A stretch of 64,000 nt of DNA from CAWEHU01 sp963808965. Lineage in GTDB: Bacteria; Pseudomonadota; Alphaproteobacteria; Acetobacterales; Acetobacteraceae. Positions 27,593 through 37,781 of this stretch are shown piece by piece (positions within the stretch are counted from its first letter, which is position 1; every line of letters starts with the position of its first letter). The notes beneath the pieces were generated by a model. It saw only the letters and a list, made by a program, of their open reading frames with translations, searched no databases and was not told the DNA's origin. The translations under genes were made by a program, and so were the position numbers. The stretch is taken from contig CAWEHU010000029.1 in assembly GCA_963808965.1 (NCBI GenBank), forward strand, positions 62,001 to 126,000, in the 5' to 3' direction.

Positions 27593-28491
27593 GCGGCGCG
27601 ACGGCTGCGGGCGGCGCGCTCACCGCCACGACCCGACCACCCCGGCGCAGCCTCAAGGCGCAGCGGCGATGGGCGCTCTGGGGCAGTTACGCTGCGCTGC
27701 TCGCGTTCGTCATCATGTTCCTGGTGCCGCCGTTCTACATGGTGATGACCAGCTTCAAGAACTCGGCCGAAATCTCCGCCCAGACCGGCAATCCGTGGCT
27801 GGTACGGAATCCGACGCTCGAGAACTACATCGACCTGTTCTTCGCCCCGAACTTCCGCGCCTTCTTCATAAATTCGGTGGAAATCACCATCGTCGTCGTG
27901 GTGGTCTCCATGGTCATCTCGGTCCTGGCGGCGTTCAGCTTGGCGCGCATGGGGTTCTGGGGCAGCCAGACGCTCGCGACGGGGGTGTTCCTCACCTACC
28001 TGATCCCCAACTCGCTGCTCTTCATCCCGCTGTTTCAGATCGTCGGCGCGCTCGGCCTCATCAACAATGTCTGGTCGCTGCTGGTCGTCTACCCAACGCT
28101 CGCCGTGCCGTTCTGTACGTGGATCATGATCGGCTACTTCGCCTCCATTCCGAAGGAATTGGATGAGGCGGCGCTCATCGACGGCGCGGGCTATTTGCAG
28201 ATGCTGTGGAGGATTTTCATCCCCGTGGCCATGCCGGGCATCATCGCCGCCACGATCTTTGCTTTCACCGTGTGCTGGGGCGAGTTCCTCTATCCCATGG
28301 CCTATCTCTACACGAGTGAGCAGATGGTGCTGACCGTTGGAATAGTGAGTGACCTCATTCGGGGCGACGTGTTCCAGTGGGGCAAAATCATGGCCGGCTG
28401 CGTGCTCGCCGCCGCGCCGCCGGTGATCGTCTACGCGTTTCTGATGGACTACTACATCGCCGGCCTGACTGCTGGCGCAACAAAGGGCTGA
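27589..28491 (+). CDS. Sugar ABC transporter permease (UgpE/MalG type)
   Basis: A 300-aa partner of the previous permease. TM1 is near residues 27-47 (WGSYAALLAFVIMFLVPP) and is followed by MVMTSFKNSAEI, the MalG-type segment. The EAA loop is DEAALIDGAGYLQMLWRIFI with PVAMPG close behind. About six helices in all. The start overlaps the upstream permease and its stop lies 12 bases before the ATPase start. Confidence 0.92.
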   Translation: MSGATAAGGALTATTRPPRRSLKAQRRWALWGSYAALLAFVIMFLVPPFYMVMTSFKNSAEISAQTGNPWLVRNPTLENYIDLFFAPNFRAFFINSVEITIVVVVVSMVISVLAAFSLARMGFWGSQTLATGVFLTYLIPNSLLFIPLFQIVGALGLINNVWSLLVVYPTLAVPFCTWIMIGYFASIPKELDEAALIDGAGYLQMLWRIFIPVAMPGIIAATIFAFTVCWGEFLYPMAYLYTSEQMVLTVGIVSDLIRGDVFQWGKIMAGCVLAAAPPVIVYAFLMDYYIAGLTAGATKG

Positions 28492-28503
28492 GGGACAGGA
28501 ACG

Positions 28504-29604
28504 ATGGCTCAAGTTTCGATCCGAAAGGTCATCAAGGAATACGATCACGGCGTGCAGGCGGTGAAGGGGATCGATCTCGAAATCGCCGACCGGGAGTTCG
28601 TTGTTCTGGTCGGCCCGTCCGGGTGCGGCAAATCCACCACGCTCAGGATGATCGCCGGACTGGAAGAGATCAGCGGAGGCGAAATCTGGATCGGGGGCGA
28701 TGTGGTGAACGACGTTCCGCCTCGCGACCGCGATATCGCCATGGTGTTTCAGAACTATGCGCTCTATCCGCACATGAGCGTGTTCGATAACATGGCGTTC
28801 GGGCTGAAGCTCCGGAAACTGCCGAAGGACGAGATCAAGCGCCGCGTTGACGGAGCGGCGCGCATTCTCGACATCGAGCCGCTGCTCGAACGCAAGCCAA
28901 AGGCGCTCTCTGGCGGGCAGCGTCAGCGTGTGGCGATGGGCCGCGCCATCGTGCGGAACCCGAAGGTGTTTCTGTTCGACGAGCCGCTTTCCAATCTCGA
29001 CGCCAAGCTGCGCGTGCAGATGCGCACCGAGATCAAGAAGCTGCACCAGACCGTGCGGAACACGATCGTTTACGTGACACACGACCAGGTCGAGGCAATG
29101 ACCTTGGCCGATCGGGTCGTGGTGATGAACCAAGGCCGGATCGAGCAGGTCGGCCCGCCCCAGGAACTTTACCATAATCCCACCACCCGTTTCGTCGCGG
29201 GCTTTATCGGCAGCCCGGCGATGAACTTCCTGCCTTGCCATGTGCAGGGCAATGGCGCGGGCTTGTCCGTGCGGTTGGCGAACGGTGCCACGCTGCCCGT
29301 GCCCGCCGGGCGTGCCAATCGGTACGCGGCATACAAGGACAAGGAGATGATTCTCGGGCTCCGGCCGGAACATCTCTACGAGTACCACGAAAACGCCAAA
29401 CCGGGCGTGGCTCGGTTGGACGCACCCGTCGACGTCGTGGAACCGATGGGCATGGAGACGCTGGTGCATTTCTTCGTGAATGAAGCCCCGGTTTGCGCCC
29501 GCGTTGATCCGAACACACCGGCGACGCCCAACGAAACCATCCCGCTTTCGGCGGATCTCAACAACATGCACCTGATGGAGCCGGAAACGGGGCGTGTGGT
29601 CTAA
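28504..29604 (+). CDS. Sugar ABC transporter ATPase (UgpC/MsmX type)
   Basis: A 366-aa ATPase. Walker A is GPSGCGKSTTLRMI near residue 38, the signature LSGGQRQRVAMGRA near residue 136, Walker B VFLFDEPLSNLD near residue 158, and the switch His follows in YVTHDQVEAM. The C-terminal 120 residues form the OB-type regulatory domain of UgpC/MalK-like proteins, with FIGSPAMNFLPC and LGLRPEHLYEY. It completes the four-gene importer; the stop codon TAA at 29602-29604 lies just before the second repeat element. Confidence 0.95.
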   Translation: MAQVSIRKVIKEYDHGVQAVKGIDLEIADREFVVLVGPSGCGKSTTLRMIAGLEEISGGEIWIGGDVVNDVPPRDRDIAMVFQNYALYPHMSVFDNMAFGLKLRKLPKDEIKRRVDGAARILDIEPLLERKPKALSGGQRQRVAMGRAIVRNPKVFLFDEPLSNLDAKLRVQMRTEIKKLHQTVRNTIVYVTHDQVEAMTLADRVVVMNQGRIEQVGPPQELYHNPTTRFVAGFIGSPAMNFLPCHVQGNGAGLSVRLANGATLPVPAGRANRYAAYKDKEMILGLRPEHLYEYHENAKPGVARLDAPVDVVEPMGMETLVHFFVNEAPVCARVDPNTPATPNETIPLSADLNNMHLMEPETGRVV

Positions 29605-29606
29605 GC

Positions 29607-29795
29607 CTAGACTCGTTTGAGGCTGGCCGAAACTTTGTCTCAGATACGTCATGGCCGGGCCTTGACCCGGCCGGCCTCTCTCACCCAAGCCCTAATCTTA
29701 AGGCGATGCCCGAATCAAAGTCCGGGCACGACGCATTTTTGCTGGGGCTCGCTCGCGGATTTTACCACATCACGTTCCGATCAGCCTGAATTGCG
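29607..29795. repeat. Second copy of the MITE/REP-like element (divergent)
   Basis: Starts CTAGACTCGTTT three bases after the ABC-ATPase stop and matches the left end of the 7328 element at 19 of 23 positions. The right end has ACGTTCC followed by GATCAGC, close to GCGTTCC and AGTCAGC in the first copy, but the outer GAGTCTAG is not conserved. Two internal hairpins are again present: GGCCGGG/CCCGGCC near 29652-29671, and TGCCCG/CGGGCA near 29707-29728. The inner sequences differ from the first copy, so the shared parts are the ends and the two-hairpin layout. The rest of the gap to 29946 shows no gene. Confidence 0.65.
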
Positions 29796-29946
29796 CCAAA
29801 TGTCGTAGTTGCGTTCTGGCTCCGGGTCCACTTGCTGGACCTCCAACGATCGGCGGCCATGGTTCGGTGGGGTCCGCTGGCCCAGTTGCGAAAGCTTCGC
29901 AATTGCATTACGGGATGCTGCCGTAACGCCCCACCGAGGAACCCCT

Positions 29947-31415
29947 ATGCGCCATCCATGCCTGCCTGCCGCCGTGGCGGCGGCCTGCACTGCTGCGTTC
30001 GTCGCAAGCGCGGTCGCGCAGCCGTCAACCGTGCCATCGACGGAAGCGCCCGGGACGCAGGAACCTGCGTCAGCCCAACCCGGCGCCCTGCCGGGTGGGG
30101 GCGAGGAAGCCGCGAAGGAGGCTCCTGGTTTTTGGGAACGCGATACGCTGACCGGGAATTGGGGCGGCCTCCGCACCAAATTGGAGGATGTCGGAATCAG
30201 GCTCGGGCTCCAGGAGCAAAGCGAGGTATGGAGCAACGTCTCGGGCGGAGTGAGGCGCGGCTTCACCTATGACGGGCTCACGACGGCCTCGCTTAATCTC
30301 GATCTCGACAAGGCCTTCGGCTGGTCCGGCGGGCGAATCTTCGTCAGCGCCTTTCAGATCCACGGGCGCGGGCCGACACCGAATCTGGTGGGAAATCTCC
30401 AGGCTGTGAGCAGCGTCGAGGCTACGCGAGCAACTCGGCTTTATGATCTCTGGCTCGAGCAGACCTTCCTCAACGAGAAGCTAAGTCTAAGAATAGGGCA
30501 GGAAGGCGCGAACGACGAATTCATGATCTCGCAATACGGCGCGCTGTTCATGAACTCGAGTTTCGGCTTTCCGGCTCTCGCGGCACTCGATCTGCCGTCA
30601 GGCGGTCCGAACTACCCGCTCGCCACCCCCTTCGTCCGCCTGAAATACATTGCCACGGATCAGCTCACCTTCATGGCTGGTGCTTACAACGGCGATCCCG
30701 CCGGGCCGGGGCGCGGCGATCCGCAGGAGCGGAACGCAAGCGGTACTGCTTTTCGCACTCGGCGACGGCGTGTTCGCCATCGCGGAGGTTTGGTACCTGA
30801 TAAATCAGGATCCGCACCAGGGCGGTCTTCCCGGCACGTACAAGCTCGGTGGATGGTACCACTCAGGCAGCTTTTCCGATCAACGCTTCGATGCTTTCGG
30901 CCGCTCGCTCGCGGACCCGGCCAGCATCGGTGAGGGCCGGGGGCACTGGAACAATTACGCGATCTACGCGAGTGCGGATCAGATGGTCTGGCGCAAGCCC
31001 GGCACGGAGACGCAGGGTATCGGCCTATTCGCGCTGGCGATCGGCAGTCTGTGGGGAGACAGGAATCTGGTCGATCTGTCCATCATCGGCGGGATGAACT
31101 GGAAAGGTGCGATACCCGGCCGAGACGAGGACGTATTCGGCATCGGTGTCGCCTACCTCCACATCAGCGACCGGGCGCAGGCGACTCGGCCAGGATCTCG
31201 TCCGGTTCACAGGGTTCGGATCCGCGTTCCGAAACAACGAGACGGTGCTGGAAGCCACTTACATGCTGCAAGTGACGCCGTGGTGGGCCTTGCAGGCGGA
31301 TCTGCAATACGTGGCCAATCCGGGAGCAGGAATCCCGAACCAAGCGGCCGACTTCACACGCTATCCGCTCAAGAACGCGACCATTCTGGGGCTTCGCTCG
31401 ACGATCCTGTTTTGA
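29947..31415 (+). CDS. OprB-type carbohydrate porin, two frame breaks
   Basis: From the ATG at 29947, a signal peptide (AAVAAACTAAFVASAVA) is followed by an Ala/Pro-rich linker and the beta-barrel. WERDTLTGNWGGLRTKLEDV is the standard OprB opening, with LDLDKAFGWSGGRIFVSAFQ soon after. The frame shifts by one base near 30757 (SGTAFRLGDGVFAIAEV across the join) and again near 31184 (LGQDLVRFTGFGSAF), ending NATILGLRSTILF with the terminal Phe of outer-membrane barrels. Dropping both bases gives 488 aa. OprB porins let sugars cross the outer membrane, which fits the ABC importer upstream, though a repeat element separates the two transcripts. Confidence 0.85.
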
Positions 31416-31564
31416 TCCCGTGACTTCTTCCGCCCCGATACATTGCGGCGCTTGAAGGCTGCCGAACCGCTCGTTATGATTTAGTTTGGCTGTGGGTTTT
31501 TCCCCAGCGGCGTGCGGGCTGCCCGAACAGCGGCAGCGCTTTCAAGGGAGGGGGTTCCTTGGTT

Positions 31565-32752
31565 ATGACGCCACCCGCGGGCCGGGCCGGCTTCCGGCTC
31601 CTCGCGTTATCGGTCCTGCTCCTCCCCCTTGCCCTTCTCGCGGGCTGCAAAGAAGAGAACAAATACGTCGCACCCCCGCCGCCTCAGGTCGGCGTGGCGC
31701 AGCCGTTGCAACAAGCGGTGCGGCAGTATCTCGAACTGACGGGCAACACCGAGCCGTACAACACGGTGGATCTGGTCGCGCGCGTGCAAGGATTCCTGAG
31801 CGAGCAGAACTATGTCGATGGCGCGACCGTCAAGCGCGGCGACCAGTTGTTTGTCATCGAGCCTGCGCCGTATCAGGCGCAATTGCAGCAGGCGCAGTCG
31901 GCTCTGAGCTCGGCACGGGCGCAACTCGTATATACGCAGGCCGAGTTCCAGCGGCAGTCCACCTTGCTCCGGCAGAACGTGACCGCAGAAGCCACGCTCG
32001 ATCAGGCACGCGCGAAGCGGGATTCGGATCAGGCCAATGTGACAAACCAGGAAGCCGCGGTAACGATCGCTGCTATCAATCTCGGCTACACTCGTGTCTC
32101 GGCTCCATTCGACGGCGTGGTGACGCGGCACCTCGTATCTATCGGAGAGCTGGTCGGCCAGACCAACCCGACCAAGCTCGCGACGATTGTTCAGCTTGAT
32201 CCAATGTACGTAACCTTCAATGTCAGCGAGCAGGATGTGTTGCGCGTCCGGGCGAACCTGCAACAACGCCGGCTCACGCTCGCGGAAATTAACAAGGTCC
32301 CGGTGGAAGTCGGCCTGATGGACGAGCAAGGGTTTCCGCATGAAGGCAGGCTCAACTACATCGCGCCACAGCTGGATGCAGCGACAGGCACCATCCTGGT
32401 CCGCGGCGTTTTCGAGAACGCGACGCGCGGCTTACTGCCCGGCTTCTTCGTACGCGTCCGGGTGCCGATGGAAAGCGAGCAGAAGAACGCGCTGCTAGTC
32501 CCGGACCGGGCGCTCGGGGCGAACCAGGATGGACGCTATCTGCTGGTCGTAAACAAGGATGACGTCATCGAAGAGCGCAAGGTGACGACAGGGCAAGCGG
32601 TCGGCAGCTTGCGCGTGATCGAGTTCGGCTTGCAACCCGATGACCGGGTCGTCGTCGCCGGAAGCTGGCGGGCCATTCCCGGCAGCAAGGTCGCGCCGCA
32701 GCCCACGGCTATCGCGGCCGCGCCCTCCGACACGACGACGGCAGCCAAGTGA
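31565..32752 (+). CDS. RND efflux periplasmic adaptor (membrane-fusion protein), lipoprotein
   Basis: GGGAGGGGG about ten bases upstream supports the ATG at 31565, for 395 aa. The N-terminus ends in the lipobox LLALLAGC. Order of parts: biotinyl-lipoyl half near residue 60 (NTVDLVARVQGFLSEQNYVD), a coiled-coil hairpin with AQLQQAQSALSSARAQLVYT, the second lipoyl half (LGYTRVSAPFDGVVTR), a beta-barrel (MYVTFNVSEQDVLRVRA) and a membrane-proximal end. It bridges the RND pump to the outer membrane. It lies 19 bases before the pump gene. No TolC-type channel gene is present, so the exit duct must be supplied elsewhere. Confidence 0.93.
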   Translation: MTPPAGRAGFRLLALSVLLLPLALLAGCKEENKYVAPPPPQVGVAQPLQQAVRQYLELTGNTEPYNTVDLVARVQGFLSEQNYVDGATVKRGDQLFVIEPAPYQAQLQQAQSALSSARAQLVYTQAEFQRQSTLLRQNVTAEATLDQARAKRDSDQANVTNQEAAVTIAAINLGYTRVSAPFDGVVTRHLVSIGELVGQTNPTKLATIVQLDPMYVTFNVSEQDVLRVRANLQQRRLTLAEINKVPVEVGLMDEQGFPHEGRLNYIAPQLDAATGTILVRGVFENATRGLLPGFFVRVRVPMESEQKNALLVPDRALGANQDGRYLLVVNKDDVIEERKVTTGQAVGSLRVIEFGLQPDDRVVVAGSWRAIPGSKVAPQPTAIAAAPSDTTTAAK

Positions 32753-32771
32753 ACACGCCGGAGCCCGGTCC

Positions 32772-35700
32772 ATGATCTCCAAATTCTTCATCGAACGGCC
32801 GGTCCTCGCAAACGTGCTGGCGATCGTTTTGGTGCTCATCGGCGGAGTGGCGCTGTTCACCCTGCCCGTCGCCCAGTATCCGAACGTCGTGCCGCCAACG
32901 GTGCAGGTCACGACCCGCTATCCGGGCGCCAGCGCGCAGACCGTGATCGACACCGTCGCCCTGCCGATCGAGCTCCAGGTGAATGGCGTCGACCGCATGC
33001 TCTACATGCAGTCCACCAGCGCGAGCGACGGAACTTATACGCTGACCGTCACCTTCCAGATCGGCACCGATTTGGACTTCGCCCAGGTCTTGGTGCAGAA
33101 CCGCGTCTCCGCGGCGCTCGCCTCGCTGCCGGCGCCCGTGCAGGCGCAAGGCGTCGTCGTGCAGAAGAAATCCACGTCCATTCTGCAAATCGTGACTCTG
33201 AGCTCTCCGGACGGGCGTTACGACAGCCTGTACATGAGCAATTACGCCAAGATCAATCTCGTGAACGAGCTGGCGCGCCTGCCCGGCGTCGGCAATGTGA
33301 ACGTGTTTGGTGTCGGCCAATACGCCATGCGGATCTGGATGGACCCGCAGCGCCTGCACACGTTCGACCTCGTGCCGCAGGACGTGATCAACGTCATCAA
33401 GCAGCAGAGTCAGCAGGTAGCGGCCGGTCAGATCGGGATGCCGCCCGCGCCTCAGGGGCAAGACTTCCAGTACACCGTCAATATCCAGGGACGGCTGGAA
33501 GATCCCACTCAGTTCGGCAACATCGTCGTCAAGGCGGCCAGCGCCAATGGCGGCCAGCTCGTCAGGCTGAAGGACGTGGCCCGGGTGGAGATGGGCGCGC
33601 AGACCTATTCGCAGTTATGCGAACTCGACGGGAAGCCGTCGGCCGGCATCGCCATTTACCTGACGCCCGATGCCAACGCGCTCGATGTCGCCAAACGGGT
33701 CCAGGCGAAAATGGCGGAGTTGTCCCGCGCCTTCCCGGCCGGACTGGAATACGGCGTCCCGTTCGACACGACCGGGTTCGTCAGGACTTCCATCAACGAG
33801 GTCTACAAGACCCTGGTGGAAGCCGGGGTGCTGGTGCTGATCGTCATTCTGGTCTTTCTGCAGGATTGGCGGGCTACGCTCGTGCCGGCGACGACGGTGC
33901 CGGTCACGATCATCGGCGCGTTCGCCGGCATGGCGGCGCTGGGCTTTACCGTCAATCTGTCCACCCTGTTCGGCATCGTGCTGGCCATCGGCATCGTGGT
34001 GGACGATGCGATCGTCATCGTGGAGGGCGTGGACCGCTACATCGAGAGGGGCATGTCCGGCCACGACGCCGCGATCAAGGCGATGGGAGAGCTGTTCGGA
34101 CCGATCATCGGCATCACCCTCGTGCTCATGTCGGTCTTCATCCCGGCAGCCTTCCTGCCAGGTCTGACCGGGAGAATGTTCGCGCAATTCGCGCTCGTGA
34201 TCGCCGCCACGGCCCTCATCAGCGCCGTGAACGCGGCCACGCTGAAACCAACCCAGTGCGCGCTCTGGCTTCGGCGGCCGGTGCCGCCCGAGAAGCGCAA
34301 CTTTTTCTACCGCGGTTTCAATCGTGTCTATAACCGGCTGGAACACGGCTACGCGGCGCTGATGGGCCGGATGACGCGACTGAGCGGGCTCACGGTTCTG
34401 ATCGGCCTCGCTCTGGGGGGCTTGGGCGTGTGGGGAATCGCCCGCCTGCCCACCGCGTTCATACCGAACGAGGACCAAGGCTTCGCGATGATCGGGGTGC
34501 AGCTGCCCGACGGTGCGTCGCTCGAGCGCACGCAGGCGGCGCTGCAACGCGCGACCAAGATCGCGCTCGACACGCCGGGCGTGGAGACGGTCGTTTCGAT
34601 CGCCGGCATCTCCGTGCTCGATAACAGTGCATCACTGGCCAATGCGGGCCTCGATTATGTGATCCTCAAGGACTGGGACGTGCGCGGGAAGGCGAAGGGA
34701 CAGGATCTGCGCTCGATCCTCGTGCATATTCAGACAGCGCTGAATGATTTGCCGGACGGCCACGGTTTTGTGCTGGTGCCGCCGCCGATCCAGGGCATCG
34801 GCAACGCCGGCGGTTTCCAGATGCAAGTCGAAATGCGCGACGGCAGCTTCGATTACAGCAAGCTGCAGGACATTACCCAGGCGATGATCGAGGCCGGTTC
34901 CAGTCAGTCCGGACTTCAGCGCCTCGTGACGTCATTCCGCGCCGACGTGCCGCAACTGAAGCTTCTGGTTGACCGCTCCAAGGCCGAGACGCTGAAAGTC
35001 TCGGTTGGTGACGTGTTCTCGACGCTCTCCTCCTATCTCGGGTCGAGCTACGTCAATCAATTCAACAAATTCGGCCTTACTTTGCAGGTCTACGTGCAAT
35101 CGGACTCGCCGTTCCGGCTGCATCCGGAGGATATCCTGAAGTTGCAGGTTCGCAGCTCCGACGGGAACATGATCCCGATCGGTGCGCTCGCGCAAATTCA
35201 GCCGGTGGTTGGTCCATCCCTGGTCAGCCTGTACAACCTTTACCTTTCCTCCACGATCGTCGGGGTTCCGGCGCCGGGGTTCAGCTCGGGCGAGGCGATG
35301 GGGCTGATGGAGCAGATCGCGGACCGGACTCTGCCGCCGGGCACCGGTTATGCATGGACCGGCATGTCGTACCAGGAAAAGGCGGTCGGCAATCAGCTGT
35401 ACTTCGCGTTCGGCTTGGCAATTCTGCTGGTCTATCTGTGCCTCGCCGGCCAGTACGAAAGCTGGATCCTGCCGCTCGCCGTTATCCTTGCCGTGCCGCT
35501 GGCGCTGCTCGGACCGGTCGTGGCGCTGACGAGCGTGGGCCTGGCCAATAATCTCTACACGCAGATCGGCCTCATGCTGCTGATCGCCTTGTCCGCTAAG
35601 AATGCTATTCTTATCGTCGAGGTGGCGCGCGAACATCGTTTGCTGGACGGCAAGCCCATTCTGGAGGCGGCGGTCGATGCGGCACGAATGCGGTTCCGGC

Positions 35701-35933
35701 CGATCCTGATGACCTCGTTCGCTTTCATTTTGGGCGTGGTTCCGCTGGTCACAGCCACTGGAGCAGGCGCGGCCTCCCGTGTTTCGTTGGGGCTCTGCGT
35801 GTTTAGCGGCATGATCGCCTCGACGTGCCTCGCGGTTCTTTTCGTGCCCTCCTATTTTGCCGTGCTGCAAAGGTTCGAGGAGCGGCGGAAGGGCCGAACG
35901 GCGCCCGCGCCCGCGGTCAGCGTCGCTGACTGA
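32772..35933 (+). CDS. RND multidrug efflux transporter (AcrB/HAE1 family)
   Basis: A 1053-aa inner-membrane pump driven by protons. MISKFFIERPVLANVLAIVL is the typical first helix. TM4 has GIVVDDAIVIVEGVDRYIE with the proton-relay Asp pair, and SAKNAILIVEVAREHRL near residue 940 carries the relay Lys in TM10. Two large periplasmic loops carry the porter and docking parts, for example SSYVNQFNKFGLTLQVYVQS. Length is normal and the frame intact over 3.1 kb. Substrates cannot be predicted; the pair with the adaptor is a standard drug/solvent efflux operon. No repressor gene is adjacent. Confidence 0.95.
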   Translation: MISKFFIERPVLANVLAIVLVLIGGVALFTLPVAQYPNVVPPTVQVTTRYPGASAQTVIDTVALPIELQVNGVDRMLYMQSTSASDGTYTLTVTFQIGTDLDFAQVLVQNRVSAALASLPAPVQAQGVVVQKKSTSILQIVTLSSPDGRYDSLYMSNYAKINLVNELARLPGVGNVNVFGVGQYAMRIWMDPQRLHTFDLVPQDVINVIKQQSQQVAAGQIGMPPAPQGQDFQYTVNIQGRLEDPTQFGNIVVKAASANGGQLVRLKDVARVEMGAQTYSQLCELDGKPSAGIAIYLTPDANALDVAKRVQAKMAELSRAFPAGLEYGVPFDTTGFVRTSINEVYKTLVEAGVLVLIVILVFLQDWRATLVPATTVPVTIIGAFAGMAALGFTVNLSTLFGIVLAIGIVVDDAIVIVEGVDRYIERGMSGHDAAIKAMGELFGPIIGITLVLMSVFIPAAFLPGLTGRMFAQFALVIAATALISAVNAATLKPTQCALWLRRPVPPEKRNFFYRGFNRVYNRLEHGYAALMGRMTRLSGLTVLIGLALGGLGVWGIARLPTAFIPNEDQGFAMIGVQLPDGASLERTQAALQRATKIALDTPGVETVVSIAGISVLDNSASLANAGLDYVILKDWDVRGKAKGQDLRSILVHIQTALNDLPDGHGFVLVPPPIQGIGNAGGFQMQVEMRDGSFDYSKLQDITQAMIEAGSSQSGLQRLVTSFRADVPQLKLLVDRSKAETLKVSVGDVFSTLSSYLGSSYVNQFNKFGLTLQVYVQSDSPFRLHPEDILKLQVRSSDGNMIPIGALAQIQPVVGPSLVSLYNLYLSSTIVGVPAPGFSSGEAMGLMEQIADRTLPPGTGYAWTGMSYQEKAVGNQLYFAFGLAILLVYLCLAGQYESWILPLAVILAVPLALLGPVVALTSVGLANNLYTQIGLMLLIALSAKNAILIVEVAREHRLLDGKPILEAAVDAARMRFRPILMTSFAFILGVVPLVTATGAGAASRVSLGLCVFSGMIASTCLAVLFVPSYFAVLQRFEERRKGRTAPAPAVSVAD

Positions 35934-35972
35934 CGGCTCCCAGGTAATCCCAGAGAACGAGGGATGGACATC

Positions 35973-36398
35973 ATGACCACGTCCTCGCGTACAAGCGCCG
36001 CAATCGTGTTGTGTTCGCTTCTTTCCGGCTGTGTCGGTGCGCCCTCGTATCTGACCGCGCCAGCCGGGCCTGCGCGACCGGGCGTCTCGTTCGACGGACG
36101 TTACCAGGGCTCGATACGCATCACGAATACCAGCGCTTCAGTCCCGAGAGATTGGTGCGATACCGATGGCCGGCTGAAGCTTCAGGTCAGCAACAACAAC
36201 TTCACCTACACAATGCCGCATCCGAACGTCCCCGGTAATCCGACGTTCCAATACACCGGGTCCATTTATCCGGACGGCACGATACAGGGTCAGAGCGGCG
36301 ATCTTGGGGTCATCACGGGCCGGGCAACCGGGAGTCACCTGGAAGGTGTCATCAGCGGCAGCGACTGCGAATATGCTTTCACCGCCGACCGCTCCTGA
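35973..36398 (+). CDS. Small lipoprotein of unknown function
   Basis: GAGGG at 35959-35963 fits the ATG at 35973 (an ATG at 35964 is too close), giving 141 aa. The N-terminus TSAAIVLCSLLSGC is a lipoprotein signal with the lipobox Cys near residue 20. The mature part has SFDGRYQGSIRITNTSA, WCDTDGRLKLQV, and DGTIQGQSGDLGVITGRATG, a beta-rich pattern, with a cysteine near the C-terminus that could pair with the WC cysteine. It lies 39 bp after the efflux pump on the same strand, so it may be in that operon, but no function follows from this. Confidence 0.7.
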   Translation: MTTSSRTSAAIVLCSLLSGCVGAPSYLTAPAGPARPGVSFDGRYQGSIRITNTSASVPRDWCDTDGRLKLQVSNNNFTYTMPHPNVPGNPTFQYTGSIYPDGTIQGQSGDLGVITGRATGSHLEGVISGSDCEYAFTADRS

Positions 36399-36437
36399 AA
36401 CCGGTACGCGCAGGGGAACCCGGAAAGCGTCCTTTGC

Positions 36438-37734
36438 TCATCGCATAAGCCAGAGCGTCCCAACGACGATGGTCAGAACGGCGAGCGGCCCCCCTACCCG
36501 GAAGTAATCCCAGAAGCCCACGGTCACGCCGCGACGCGCCGCCTTCTCGACCACGATCAGATTGGCGATCGAGCCGAGCACGGTGAAGTTGCCCGCGAGC
36601 GTGGAAGCCATCGCCACCGCGAGCCACGCGGTGTCGCGGTTCGGCAGATGCTCGATGAAGGGCTTCAGCACCAGGACCGCGGGCACATTGCTCACGCAGA
36701 TTCGAAAGAACGGCCGTGACCGCGCTCAGCACCGGAACCTGCTGCAAGCGCATCCGGCTGACCGTCGCGACCATGTCGGGCGTCAGGAGCGTATGTTGGG
36801 CGCCGGCAACGATGATAAACAAACCGCTAAACATCAGCAGCAGGGACCAGTCGATCTCGGCATAGATGCGGGCGCTCTTCACCCGCCGAGTGAGGAGCAG
36901 AAGCGCGCCGAGGATAATCGCGACCTTCGCAGGCGGCTGGCCGACAAAGAAGAGTCCGAGCATAACGACGGTGCCCAGCACTGCACGCAGTGCCATCGCG
37001 CGGTGGACGCGGATGCGGGCGACCCCCGCTTGCAGCCGTTCGCCCCTCCGAAACTCGTCCCGGTGCAGCAGGGCGATGAGGGCGATCGTCGACACCAGGC
37101 CCGCTACCGCGATCGGCGCGAGCGCAGCGGCGAATGTCGCGTAGGGAATCCGCGAGAAGCTGCCGATCATGATGTTCTGCGGATTCCCGGTGATGGTCGC
37201 GGTCGATCCGACATTGGACGCCATCGCCACGGCGAGCAGGTAAGGCACCGGGTTGCGCTTGAGGTTCAGCGTCAGCTCCAGCACGAGCGGCGTCAGGACG
37301 AGGCAGACCGCGTCGTTCACCAGGAACGCAGAGAACACCCCGGAAACGAGCGTGACGGCCGCGAGCAGCGCCGGCGGCCGGTGCGCGCGTCCAATGACCC
37401 AAGCATTGGCGAGCGCGAAAAAGCCGGACAAGCGAAGATTGGCGACCACGATCATCATTCCGAGGAGTAGCGTGATGGTGTCGAGATCGATCGCGCTATA
37501 CGCGTCTCGCAGCGGAAGCGCCCCGCAGCCAACCATCAGACACGCCCCTACGAGCGCCACGCCGGCCCGGTCGATCGCGAGTCCGGGCACTTTACCGATC
37601 GCGAGGGCAAGATAGCTTGCCGCGAAGATTCCTCCCGCCGCGAGCTGTCGCGCGGTGTGGTCGTCCTCCGGCATGAGCCAAGGCATGACCGCAGCCGCGA
37701 GTGCGAGCATCACCACGAGCGCGGCGGCAACCAT
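36438..37734 (-). CDS. SLC13/ArsB-NhaD-type ion transporter, frame broken near 36697
   Basis: A 431-aa membrane protein (after restoring the frame) from the ATG at 37734, with about 11 helices. Family marks are LLLGMMIVVANLRLSGFF near residue 80, FSAFLVNDAVCLVLTPLVL near residue 130, and GNPQNIMIGS near residue 170. The second half repeats the pattern and, after dropping one base in AATCTGCGTGAGC, gives SNLVSNVPAVLVLKPF, the paired NVP helix-break, then LAGNFTVLGSIANLIV and GTLWLMR. Members move anions, arsenite or sodium; the substrate is unclear. It is the last gene of a minus-strand run starting at the sigma-54 promoter. Confidence 0.85.
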
Positions 37735-37781
37735 ACTGATCGCGACCGTCGCGCGCCTCCGATTCGGAAGCGGGCCGGCGC

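Noticed and set aside
27451..29688. A 745-codon open frame on the minus strand across the ABC transporter genes
   Set aside because: It is antisense to three intact genes with full motifs; its translation is Arg/His/Asp-rich with no domain. It is a GC-driven shadow.
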